Program-made: the position numbers and the translations under genes
In this document: positions 45,186 through 55,648 of the stretch, piece by piece
How the letters are laid out: the number at the start of each line of letters is the position of its first letter
How positions within the stretch are numbered: position 1 is the stretch's first letter
From: Pegoplata infirma
Taxonomy: Eukaryota; Arthropoda; Insecta; Diptera; Anthomyiidae
Assembly (NCBI GenBank): GCA_963921195.1
Contig: OY992540.1
Location: forward strand, 18,979,136 to 19,043,135
Length of the DNA stretch: 64,000 nucleotides
Reading direction: 5' to 3'
The notes under the pieces: generated by a model
Databases searched by the model: none
What the model saw: only the letters and a program-made list of their open reading frames with translations
What the model was told of the DNA's origin: nothing

Positions 45186-45741
45186 TTAAAGGTGCTATAG
45201 AGGCATTCCACACCAACTGTTCCACTACAGAAAAACCATAGTGGTTTCAATGGGCTATCATTTGCAAAGTATTCGCCCTTAGGGTACTATTAAATAACAA
45301 AAATAAAATTTAAGATTTTTCAAAAAGTGGGCCTTGGAGGCATGGCCAAAAATTGAAAATTTCAGCATTTTTTGCCTAAGTATCTTCATTTCAATATTTA
45401 TGCCAATGAAATAAAAGATTTTTATAGATTTTTGTATGGGCTATCGATTAAAAAAATAAAAATTGGAAAATTTTCAGAAGAAGTTATGAATATTTAAAAT
45501 TGAAATTTAAACTTTTTATATCAAAAAACATGCCACAATTTTATTTTTTTTTTTTTACATGTTCAAAAAATAATTAAGGTGTATATCTATCTGTTCTGAG
45601 ATTTTCAGAGAGGCTTATTGCCTTGTTTTCGAGAAAAAAAATGTTGAACATTGCACTATGCTTATAATCTATATATATAAAAGAGTAATGTGACTGACTG
45701 ACTGACTGACTGACTTATTGACTGATTCATCATCGCCCAGC

Positions 45742-46470
45742 CCAAACCGCTGAAGCTAGAGACTTGAAATTTGGACTGTAGGTTCACCTCCCGGAATATA
45801 GATCCACTAAGGTTGGATTTTTGCCAATGTTGATTCTAAGGGGGTAAAAAGGGTAAAAAACTGTACTTTTGGTACTTTTTATATCTCCTGAAATATAGGT
45901 CGTAGAGACTTGAAATTTGGACTGTAGGTTCACCTCCCGGAATAAAGATCCACTGAGGCTGGATTTTTGCCAATGTTGATTCTAAGGGGGTAAAAAGGGT
46001 AAAAAACTGTACTTTTGGTACTTTTTATATCTCCTGAAATAATGGTCGTAGAGACTTGAAATTTGGACTGTATGTTCACCTTCCGGAATATAGATCCCCT
46101 AAGGCTGGATTTTTACCAGTGTTGATTCTAAGGGGGTATAAAGGGTAAAAAACTGTACTTTTGGTACTTTTTATATCTCCTGAAATAATGGTCATAGAGA
46201 CTTGAAATTTGGACTGTATGTTAACATTATGGAATTTACATCCAGTAAGGCTGGATTTTTGCCAATGTTGGTTCTAAGGGGGTAAAAAGGGTCAAAATCT
46301 GTACTTTTGGTACTTTTTATATCTCCTGAAATAATGGTCATAGAGACTTGAAATTTGGACTGTATGTTTACCTCCCGGAATAAAGATCCACTAAGGCTGG
46401 ATTTTTGCCAGTGTTGATTCTAAGGGGGTAAAAAACTGTACTTTTGGTACTTTTTATATCTCCCGATATA
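45742..46470. repeat. 146-bp tandem repeats in the Helitron
   Basis: About five units containing GAGACTTGAAATTTGGACTG, CACCTCCCGGAATA and GTACTTTTGGTACTTTTTA. GTAGGTTCACCTCCCGG starts at 45778 and 45924, giving the period. The first units are nearly identical. Confidence 0.9.
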
Positions 46471-46700
46471 ATGGTACTAGAAACTTGAAATTTGCAATTT
46501 CGGTTCACTTCCTGGAAAAAAGATTCACTACGGCTGGGTTTTTGCCAATGTAGATTGTATGGGGGTAAAATGGGTATAAAAGTGTACTCTTGGTACTTTT
46601 TTTTATTTACCAAAATAATGGTCATTCAAACTTGAAATTTGGAATGTAGGATCCTTTACTGAAATAAAAAATTCTGGAACAAGTACTTTCTGAAAATTCT

Positions 46701-48320
46701 GTACCGTTTATAAAAAGTACCTTTTAAAAAAGTACCTTTTATAAAAAGTACCATTTATAAAAAGTACCTTTTATAAAAAGTACCTTTTATAAAAAGTACC
46801 CTTTATAAAAAGGACCTTTTATAAAAAGTACCTTTTATAAAAAGTACCTATTATAAAAAGTACCTTTAATAAAAAGTACCTTTTATAAAAAGTACCTTTT
46901 ATAAAAAGTACCTTTTATAAAAAGTACCTTTTATAAAAAGTACCTTTTATAAAAAGTACCTTTTATAAAAAGTACCTTTTATAAAAAGTACCTTTTATAA
47001 AAAGTACCTTTTATAAAAAGTACCTTTTTTAAAAAGTACCTTTTATAAAAAGTACCTTTTATAAAAAGTACCTTTTTTAAAAAGTACCTTTTATAAAAAG
47101 TACCTTTTATAAAAAGTACCTTTTATAAAAAGTACCTTTTATAAAAAGTACCTTTTATAAAAAGTACCTTTTATAAAAAGTACCTTTTATAAAAAGTACC
47201 TTTTATAAAAAGTACCTTTTATAAAAAGTACCTTTTATAAAAAGTACCTTTTATAAAAAGTACCTTTTATAAAAAGTACCTTTTATAAAAAGTACCTTTT
47301 ATAAAAAGTACCTTTTATAAAAAGTACCTTTTATAAAAAGTACCTTTTACAAAAAGTACCTTTTACAAAAAGTACCTTTTATAAAAAGTACCTTTTATAA
47401 AAAGTACCTTTTATAAAAAGTACCTTTTATAAAAAGTACCTTTAATAAAAAGTACCTTTTATAAAAAGTACCTTTTATAAAAAGTACCTTTTATAAAAAG
47501 TACCTTTTATAAAAAGTACCTTTTATAAAAAGTACCTTTTATAAAAAGTACCTTTTATAAAAAGTTCCTTTTATAAAAAGTACCTTTTGTAAAAAGTACC
47601 TTTTATAAAAAGTACCTTTTATAAAAAGTACCTTTTATAAAAAGTACCTTTTATAAAAAGTACCTTTTATAAAAAGTACCTTTTATAAAAAGTACCTTTT
47701 ATAAAAAGTACCTTTTATAAAAAGTACCTTTTATAAAAAGTACCTTTTATAAAAAGTACCTTTTATAAAAAGTACCTTTTATAAAAAGTACCTTTCATAA
47801 AAAGTACCTTTTATAAAAAGTACCTTTTATAAAAAGTACCTTTTATAAAAAGTACCTTTTATAAAAAGTACCTTTTATAAAAAGTAGCTTTTATAAAAAG
47901 TACCTTTTATAAAAAGTACCTTTTATAAAAAGTACCTTTTATAAAAAGTACCTTTTATAAAAAGTACCTTTTATAAAAAGTACCTTTTATAAAAAGTACC
48001 TTTTATAAAAAGTACCTTTTATAAAAAGTACCTTTTATAAAAAGTACCTTTTATAAAAAGTACCTTTTATAAAAAGTGCCTTTTATAAAAAGTACCTTTT
48101 ATCAAAAGTACCTTTTATCAAAAGTACCTTTTATCAAAAGTACCTTTTATAAAAAGTACCTTTTATAAAAAGTACCTTTTATAAAAAGTACCTTTTATAA
48201 AAAGTACCTTTTATAAAAAGTACCTTTTATAAAAAGTACCTTTTATAAAAAGTGCCCTTTATAAAAAGTACTTTTTATAAAAAGTATCTTTAAGATAAAG
48301 TACCTTTTATTAAAAGTACC
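46701..48320. repeat. 16-bp tandem array (TACCTTTTATAAAAAG), about 100 copies
   Basis: An uninterrupted run of the 16-bp unit over about 1.62 kb. Most units are identical, with occasional single-base variants (e.g. ATCAAAAG at 48102-48135, GTGCC, GTAGC). Each unit joint forms TATAAAAAGTACCTTTTATA, a 20-bp palindrome with one mispair. Contained within the Helitron. Confidence 0.97.
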
Positions 48321-48904
48321 GAAAGTGCTGAAACAATGATCCTAGAAAATTTAAATATGGAATGTAGGAGGTTTCGATGAAGAAAAAAACATTATGGAAG
48401 AGATACTTTTTGGAAATTCCGTTTCTAACGGGGGTAAGAAAGTGTACTTTTGGTACTTTTTTGTTCCTATAATAATGACCTTAGAAGCTTGAATTTTGGA
48501 ATGTAGGGTACTTCGGTGAAAAAAACATTCTGCTAAAGTATTTTTTACAAAAATCCGTTTCTAGAGGTATAAAAAAGTGTTTTTTGATACTTTTTATATT
48601 TCATGAAGTAATGATCCTAGGCACTAAAATATTGAATGCTGGATAACTTTCTTTTAGGAAATTCTGTTTCTAAGGGTCACGACCGATCGTAAAGGGGATA
48701 AAGAAGTCTAAATTTGGTTATTCTTATATTTCTTGAAGTAATGGTTCAGAAACTTGATATCTTAAATATAGGATCACCTAGCACAAAATAAAAGTTTTTA
48801 GAAAATTTAATTTTAAGGGAAGAGGTGGCAAATGGTTATTTTTACCTATCTAGCTAATAAACCAGAAATAACAGCCATATTTTAAAATTTAAAATTTTAG
48901 GGTA

Positions 48905-49340
48905 AAGGTGGGTAAGTTGCTCCGTTTTCACGTGAAAATCTGTCAAACTCCATATAAAAAAAACAAAAATTTCACACTGGCTTTACAAAAGCGTAAAAAT
49001 TTCGCTGAAGAGGTATTCTGTTCACTGGTGAAAAACCGGCAAAATAACCCGGTATATGTTGCATCAATACGCATCAACACTATAAGCAACATTTTTTTAA
49101 ATTGTACAGACCATTTAAAAAGCGGTGAAATTTAACATTCAGATCTAAAATGAAGTAATTATAAGTGTTTGGGACTGTAAACATTAATAATATCACATAA
49201 CTTACCAACAAATATTATTTAAAGTTATTTTATGTATTCTGACGCGCAAAACATAACCAAACATATGACTGTCAAATTTTCGCTACAAATTAATTGATGT
49301 TTCGAAACATTTTTTTTCACCGGTGAACAACTTACTTAGC
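48905..49340. other. Inverted-repeat segment in the Helitron 3' half
   Basis: GGTAAGTTG and TTTCACGTGAAAA at 48910-48935 are mirrored by TTTCACCGGTGAACAACTTAC at 49316-49335. Perhaps a MITE captured by the Helitron. The small open frame at 48908 is not recognisable. Confidence 0.4.
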
Positions 49341-49999
49341 TTAAAAGGGGTACCTGGTAGAAGTGGTGTAAAATGGTACTTTTCATATCTATAAAATAAC
49401 GACAATAGAAATTTTTATTTCTTTAACGCATATTATACGGAGAGGAATGAAACTTGCATGGAACAAAAGTAGATGGAATTGGAAATGAAATGGAGTAGAA
49501 CGGGGATCGAAATGGAATAGAGCAGGGAACAATATGGAATGATACTTTTTACTCAAATTTATCGTGTTTAACTTTTTTTATTCCATATTTTTTCTTCCTA
49601 TATGTTTTTTCACTCAAACTTATTTTTATTCCCATTTCTTTTTTCACTGAAATATTTATTCAAATAAAAAACCAAAAACCCGATATAAGAGCTCGAAAAT
49701 TGTCAATATCTTTTTTTCACCAGAACGCACATGATAACGTACCAGCGAAGTTCTTCAAATTGTATTGTTAAAATTATTCATTGAAATATTATTTTATGAA
49801 AGACGTAAACGTCCACAAGTAAATAAAACAAAGACTACCTAGGGGAATTTTTTGAAATCGATAGAGTAATCCTGATACTTCTATTATTCGGTATTCAATA
49901 CAACCGGTAACGAAGTACCGGGATGGTAAGCTAGTTTACAATAATGGGGTATATTACGTATGCGAATGAGTAATATTAACTCTTAAAAAACATTTAAAA

Positions 50000-50254
50000 T
50001 AGAGATGTGATCGTTGGTAAGTTTTTTTTTACCATCACGAACTCTCACAAAGGAAATTATTTTTATCACGCATGATCATTAATTTTGCTCACGCTCATTC
50101 ACGCTCACGTGAGTATCGTACCCGTGACAACATTTTTTCTACTCACGTGAGCGTACGTGAACGTGAGAAAAATTAAAAATCGTGCGTGACTAAAACTTTT
50201 CCTTCGAGACCGTACGTGATCGTCAAAAAAAACTCACCTACGAAAACATCTCTA
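50000..50254. mobile_element. TAGAGATG-ended MITE at the centre of the family III foldback
   Basis: TAGAGATGTGATCG left, CGAAAACATCTCTA right. The interior is dense in CACGTGAGCG-type words (CTCACGTGAGCGTACGTGA). The ends look hAT-like, but the palindromic surroundings prevent a TSD call. Confidence 0.6.
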
Positions 50255-50808
50255 TTTTAAATGTTTTTAAGTGTTAATATTACTCATTCGCATACGTAAT
50301 ATACCCCATTATTGTAAATTATAAGCATAGTGCAATGTTCAACATTTTTTTTCTCGAAAACAAGGAAAAAAGCATCTCTGAAAATTTCAGAACGGATAGA
50401 TATACACCTTAATTAATTTTTAAACATTTAAAAAAGAAATAAAATTGTGGCATGTTTTTTGATAAATAAAGTTTAAGTTTAAATTTAAGAAATTCAGAAC
50501 TTCTTCTGAAAATTTTCAAATTTTTATTTTTTTAATCGATAGCCCATACAAAAATCTATAAAAAACTTTTATTTTAAAGGCTTCACTGTGTTTCACTAAT
50601 TTTGCATAAATATTTAAATAAAGGTACTAAGGCAAAAAATTCAGATATTTTCAATATTTGACCATGCCTACAAAGCCCACTTTTTGAAAAAACTGAAATT
50701 TTATTTGTGTTATTTAATAGTGACCTAAGGGCGAATACTCTGCAATTGATTTCATATTTACACGACATCACTTTTTTTTTGCTGAACATTTGGTGTGGAA
50801 TGCCTCTA

Positions 50809-51028
50809 TAGTACATTTCTTAGAAGTACTAAAAGGTCGAATAAAACAGTTTTTATTTTTTAATAATAACACAGTGGTACAAAATCGATTTTTTCAAATC
50901 GGAATGGAAGGAAACCAAAAGCAAAAATTATCTAATCTTAGCGATCCATTTTTCAGATCAGAATTGATCCTTCACATTTTCGGTGGGTATGAATTTCGCT
51001 GCAATCGATTCAGTACCTACTTACTGAA
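50809..51028. other. Short unique intron stretch
   Basis: No exon or element recognised. Confidence 0.4.
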
Positions 51029-52270
51029 TAGCCGTCTGTCTGTCTGTTGAAAACACGCTAACTTTTGAAAGACTTTAGAGAGACTCCTGAAGTTTGGCAT
51101 ATATATTGGGAATTTACCTGGCCAGGTTGGTATTGTAATCCAGCAAAATCGGTCCAGTGGTTGAAAAGTTCTGAGCACAAGAGTGAATTTCGGAAAGCGT
51201 TTTTCGTGAATTCACGAAATAAAAAACACGCTAACTTTCGAAAGGCAGTCTGAGGATGCTGAATTTTGTTCGTATTGAATTTCAACCAAGTTGGTCTAGT
51301 GGTTCAAAAGTTATTAGCAAAACCGCGAATTTCAGATTAGTTTCACTTTAAATTCACGTGTTGAAAACCCGTTAAATATGTTTTAAAAACATTGGTAAGA
51401 CACAATAGAATTTTTGTCACTCAAAAATATTTTTACACTTAAAGAAAAAAAAAAAATTTTACACTCAAAAAAAATTTTACACTCAAAAAAAAATTTTGTA
51501 AATTACTTTTTTTTTCAAAAATTACTAAAAAAAAATTGTTTTACACTCCAAACAAATTTTACACTCAAAAGAAAATTTAGTAAATTACCTTTTTTTCAAA
51601 AATTACACAAAATAAAATATTTCTAATCAATAGGGATGAGATTTCCATGCAAATGCATGTTTTTGTCGATAGTCTAAAAACGATATCGACCAATTATCTT
51701 TCCGAATCAAGAAATTTGCGTTAAAATGGCATCGATTTGTTTTTGCATATTTTTGCATATTTTGGTGAAAATACATATTTTTGCATATTTTGGTTTAAAA
51801 TGCATATTTTGTGCATATTTCCAACTTTTAAGTGGATATTTTTGCATATTTTGGCATAAATTATAAAAACACAAATTTAAATATTTTTGTTAGAAAAACT
51901 GTTATAAATTTTAAAAAATAATTTTCAAAGTAAGAAAAAATATTTTTTCTTTTTAATTTTTTTTATAGATTGTCTTAATTTCTAACAAACATTTTTCTTA
52001 TTTAATATTTCAAATGTTACTATTTAAACCCGGCATTATTTTTTGATTTTTAAGAAGTTTTTCCTATGAAAACAACATATTTTTAGGTTTTTTAGTGCAT
52101 ATTTTGAATTTTTAAGCGCATATTTTCGGTTTTTTAGTGCATGAAAATCTCATCCCTACTAATCAATAATGTTATTTTTTTCACGTTAAAAAATTTTATA
52201 TCACTTAAAAAGGCATTGTGGAGGGTATTCATAGATTCAGCCAAGTCGAATTTAACTTCTCTACTTGTTT
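51029..52270 (+). mobile_element. HINE-like element, type B, 5'-truncated
   Basis: Begins in the GTCTGTCTGTCTG tract. TTTGAAAGACTTTAGAGAG, TGGCCAGGTTGGTATTG and ACACTCAAAAAAAATTTT units follow. It ends GCATTGTGGAGGGTATTC, hairpin and CTCTACTTGTTTTT. It carries the hAT MITE 51631-52158. Confidence 0.82.
51631..52158. mobile_element. hAT MITE with TAGGGATGAGATTTCCATGC ends, 8-bp TSD (second copy)
   Basis: Same family as 41822-42362. The 8-bp TSD CTAATCAA is perfect (51623-51630 and 52159-52166). TGCATATTTT repeats in both flanks. 528 bp. Both copies are inside type B HINEs. Confidence 0.94.
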
Positions 52271-52860
52271 TTATTCGAACTCCCAATAAAATTACCTTAC
52301 TTTTGAAAGAAATTCGTACTCGATACGATCAGGGATACCATCAGGATAAAAGGATTTTTCGTTTTATCCTTATAATTATAGAAATTCCGATAAAATTTTG
52401 TCTGTTTTGAGCGATTGGTCCACAAAAAATGAAAATGCCTATATCTCGAGAAGACGATTTCATACATCTTTTCTGAAAATATACTTTAGAAGTCTGTGCG
52501 AAAAAAGTTGATTTTTGTAGAGTAGTGTAATTAAAGTCCACCTACTTCAAATGCGTGTAAAAAAAATGGTGCTCTAAACAAAAAAAGAGGCTTTAGGGTT
52601 TTTTTATGGAATATGTCAACTTTCATTTACTTTTGGTTTCATATTCAGAATTTAATTTATCAGAATTTAAACCAAATTCTGAATCTTTTAATATAAAATT
52701 GTATTTGTTAGTTAGATTTTTTTGTTTAATACTTCCTTTTCTTTTGTATCATTACGATTGCTATTTGTTGTAATGCTGATTTGCATTTAAATGAAAATAA
52801 TATGCAACATTTTTTTTATATCTACGATTGTTTACTGACTATTTTTGTTTGTTCTTTAAA
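52271..52860. other. Intron sequence
   Basis: 52530-52640 resembles 27585-27690 (CTTCAAATGCGTGTAAAAAA). No exon recognised. Confidence 0.4.
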
Positions 52861-54445
52861 TGGGGTATTCAATGTTAAATTGGACATTTTGAAAAAATTT
52901 TTTTTTAGATTTTCCAAATTTGTTTACAGTTTTTAGTACCCTTCGAAAGCTCCTTTGTGGTAAATTTTCATATTTTTTGACGACCCGTTCAAAAGATATC
53001 GAATTTTTAAAAATTTGTACTTTGCTCCTTTACTCAAACTTCTTTTACTCATAACTTCTTTAATAATGGTCCAAATTTTAATTATTTTTTTTTTTAATTT
53101 TTGTTTTTTTGCGTACTTTTCAAAAAAAAAATCCCAAAAAATTCTTAAAAGCGTTCTAGTATGCGATTTTTTAGTTTTTCAATTTAAATCTCATTTTTGA
53201 AAATGTTTGTACTCTTCGATTTTTTTGAAATTTTTTTGTGTAAAACTTCTATCGATTCTACAAATTTTTTGCCCAGGATTTTTTTAAATTTTTTGAAAAA
53301 GTGTTATTGTAATTTTCCAATCTTAAAATCATTTCTACTGCTCCAATGGTACTTCAGAAGGGTCCTTTATAAGACCGACCCCCATTAATTTTTACGTCTT
53401 AACATTTCTTTGGAACAAACTAATACCCTATCTCCAATTTCTAAGGGGGCTCCCACACAAAACGACATTTTTTTAAATTTGCTCCAACCACTCTAACTGC
53501 CCTAATAGTGCCCTTAGAGCAACAAAATTTTTGACCAACCCACAATATTTTTTTAGTCCAAACATTTTCTCTGAACACACCTACCCTCTATCTTTAAATT
53601 TTAAGGGAGTCCCCATACAATTTTTTTGATTTTTTGTAAATTTGTTTTATTTAATCAGCTTCTACCGGTCCAATGGTGCGTCCGAGAGGGGTCATTAGTG
53701 AGACCGACCCCCATTTATTTTTACCTTACAACATTTTTTTAAAATGTTAATCGGTTATACATTTTGTTGCTCTAAGGGCACTATTACGGCAGTTAGAGCG
53801 GTTGGAGCAAATTTTAAAAAATGTCGTTTTGTGTGGGAGCCCCCTTAGAAATTGGAGATAGGGTATTAGTTTGTTCCAAAGAAATGTTAAGACGTAAAAA
53901 TTAATGGGGGTCGGTCTTATAAATGACCCCTCTATGACGCACCATTGGAGCAGTAGAAATGATTTTAAGATTGAAAAATTACAATAAATTTTTTTCAAAA
54001 AATTTAAAAAAATAGTAATAATCGTTATCCCACGATCCTCCTGGGCAAAAAATTTGTAGAATCGATAGAAGTTTTACACAAAAAAATTTCAAAAAAATCG
54101 AAGAGTACGAACATTTTCAAAAATGAGATTTAAAAAATCGCATACTAGAGCGCTTTTAAAAATTTTTTTTTTGATTTTTTTTTTTAAAAGTACGCAAAAA
54201 ACCAAAATTTTTGAATAAAAAAAATTTGAAATTTGGACAATTATTGAAGAAGTTATGAGTAAAAGAAGTTTGAGTAAAGGAACAAACTACCAAATTTTAA
54301 AAATTCGATATCTTTTGAACGGGTCATCAAAAAAGTTGGAAAATTTACCACGGGGAAGTTTTCGAAGCATACTAAAAACAGTAAAGAAATTGGAAAATCT
54401 AAAAAAATGTTTTTCAAAGTGACCGATTTCACATGGAATGCCCCA
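52861..54445. mobile_element. Complete family I foldback element next to exon 3
   Basis: Left TGGGGTATTCAATGTTAAAT, right CACATGGAATGCCCCA. Arms of about 430 bp (CACGATCCTCCTGGGC; TTTACTCATAACTTCTTT mirrored) surround a centre with CAACCACTCTAACTGCCC and its inverse. 1585 bp. It ends 49 bp before the exon. Confidence 0.85.
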
Positions 54446-54494
54446 TATATATTTTGCTGTAATATTTTTCTGATTTTTTTATTCTTCTTTCTAG
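54446..54494 (+). promoter_or_regulatory. Short 3' splice-site region squeezed against a foldback element
   Basis: Only 49 bp of sequence separate the right terminus of the foldback element (CCCCA at 54441-54445) from exon 54495. Within it are a possible branch-point sequence (CTGAT at about 54470) and a pyrimidine-rich run ending TTCTTTCTAG. The whole acceptor signal therefore appears to lie in this remnant. The branch-point assignment is an inference. Confidence 0.6.
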
Positions 54495-54631
54495 GTCTCA
54501 TTAAGCATATCCATTTTACTGTCGTTGACTGTGTTCTTCTTGCTGCTTGCGGAAATTATTCCGCCAACATCGTTAGTTGTGCCGCTTTTAGGGAAATTTG
54601 TACTTTTTACAATGATACTCGACACATTCAG
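54495..54631 (+). CDS. nAChRalpha: nAChR alpha-type subunit, internal exon (TM2, most of TM3)
   Basis: Internal exon of 137 nt: 45 codons plus two bases. The acceptor is TTCTTTCTAG (AG at 54493-54494) and the donor is GTAAGT at 54632. The peptide begins [15 protein letters not shown], the pore-lining TM2. It continues [12 protein letters not shown] (TM2-TM3 loop) and [18 protein letters not shown] (TM3), then a split codon AG/. The Glu at the TM2 end is as expected for a cation channel. It joins exon 44233-44401 in frame at EK/VSL. The next exon should start with a pyrimidine that completes Ser, followed by an ICVTVVVLN-like stretch. I found no such exon in 54632-64000. A foldback element ends 49 bp upstream of this exon, and a 34-bp-TIR MITE begins 94 bp downstream of it. 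Confidence 0.96.
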
Positions 54632-54725
54632 GTAAGTTTCTTCTTTTTTTGCTCTATCTGTGTTTGTTTGTAAGTATATGTTGTGTAGACAAATAAATAT
54701 TTAGATCGAACAACGAATAACAAAT
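54632..54725. other. Donor-proximal intron after exon 3
   Basis: GTAAGTTTC donor, then unique sequence up to the MITE at 54726. Confidence 0.6.
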
Positions 54726-54993
54726 CGCTCATTTACTTGTATAGTGTCATAACTCAAAATGTTTCATTTTGCAGAAAACGCGTTTAAAGTTTACAATTGA
54801 AACTGGTTGTTCATTGAAAATGGCCGGTACATAGAAAATGTAATAATTACGTATTTTCTTCTCAAATGATGAGTTTTAAAGATATAAATACGAATTTTTG
54901 ACACAATATAAAGCATGATATAACGAAGAATGCTGCATTATTAACTCAAAAATCACATTTTTTGAGTTATGACACTATACAAGTAAATGAGCG
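54726..54993. mobile_element. 268-bp MITE with a perfect 34-bp TIR, AAAT TSD
   Basis: CGCTCATTTACTTGTATAGT, continuing GTCATAACTCAAAA, is mirrored perfectly at 54960-54993. AAAT flanks both ends (54722-54725, 54994-54997). The perfect TIR suggests recent activity. Class not assigned. Confidence 0.85.
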
Positions 54994-54997
54994 AAAT

Positions 54998-55648
54998 GTA
55001 AGTTTTTTTTTGCAACTTATATTATGTAAGTATGTTTACATAAATATGCACATTGATTGGAATACGGATTTGCATTGTTGAATTTGATAAGGATGAAGCA
55101 TGAGAAATATCTCCCCTCTCCTTCTTTTTTTTAACAGAAAACAGCAACATAATTTAACAACTTGTTGTTTTTTTTACAACTGTCAGAAAAACACAAAAAA
55201 AAAATGAAAAAATAAATAAAAAAATAAAAGTGTAACAACATTTCATAATATTTATACAGACCATTAAAAAGAAATTAAATTTTTAATGTTTTGTTGACAA
55301 AAGTGAAAAAGAGAGAGAGAGAGAAATAAAAATAAACAAATTTGATGATAATGATGGTTTGTTTGTTTGCAAATAAATCTCGCTGTGGTACATGACCATC
55401 ATAATAATGTCATTAAACATTGCTGTGCCATCCAAACCACTGCCATCGAACGAATTCCCCACAGATACCAGTGTGCCCCAATGTGTTTGTCTGTCTTTCT
55501 ACCTCCCCAATGTATTTGAATTTGAATTGTTCAAACAATGAGGGAACTTAATCACGTTAGTATTCGTGGTTTAGCGTAATTGTTTGATACACATGCACAG
55601 ACCATTAAACTAATGTTTGACACATCCACATCTATGCATACATGTATG
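54998..55648. other. Intron, with a GC-richer non-repetitive patch
   Basis: (GA)n run at 55307-55324. The patch 55378-55520 (GTGCCATCCAAACCACTGCC, CCACAGATACCAGTGTGCCC) has none of the repeat families and could be unique regulatory DNA. No exon frame fits the next receptor segment. Confidence 0.45.

Larger units (their letters stand above)
45668..49934 (+). mobile_element. Non-autonomous Helitron, 4267 bp
   Basis: The 5' end TCTATATATATAAAAGAG follows a target A, and the 3' end CTAG precedes a target T. A hairpin CCGGTA-ACGAAG-TACCGG lies 9 nt upstream of CTAG. There is no target duplication. The other arm of the host foldback keeps the empty site (50303-50340, complementary strand), where CTTATAA joins TTTACAATAATGG exactly as predicted. 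Interior: (TGAC)n, five 146-bp tandem units, a 16-bp array, and unique sequence. No Rep/helicase frame. Confidence 0.93.
45198..50808. mobile_element. Family III foldback element, host of the Helitron
   Basis: Left TAGAGGCATTCCACACC, right GGTGTGGAATGCCTCTA, flanked by TA. The left arm (45198-45667 plus 49935-49999) mirrors the right arm (50255-50808), e.g. GGGCTATCGATT/AATCGATAGCCC. Without the Helitron and the central MITE the element is about 1.1 kb. It is related to 60639-61658. Confidence 0.85.

Noticed and set aside
46701..48320. CRISPR-like regular array
   Set aside because: The units are directly adjacent without variable spacers and sit in an animal gene intron. It is a simple tandem repeat.
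48908..49135. Small protein (75 codons) carried by the Helitron
   Set aside because: No recognisable domain or captured-exon structure. Overlaps an inverted repeat. Left uncalled.
49440..49560. GGAATGGAA-like satellite
   Set aside because: Only a short degenerate run of GGAATNGAAATGG words inside the Helitron. Too few and too irregular to call.
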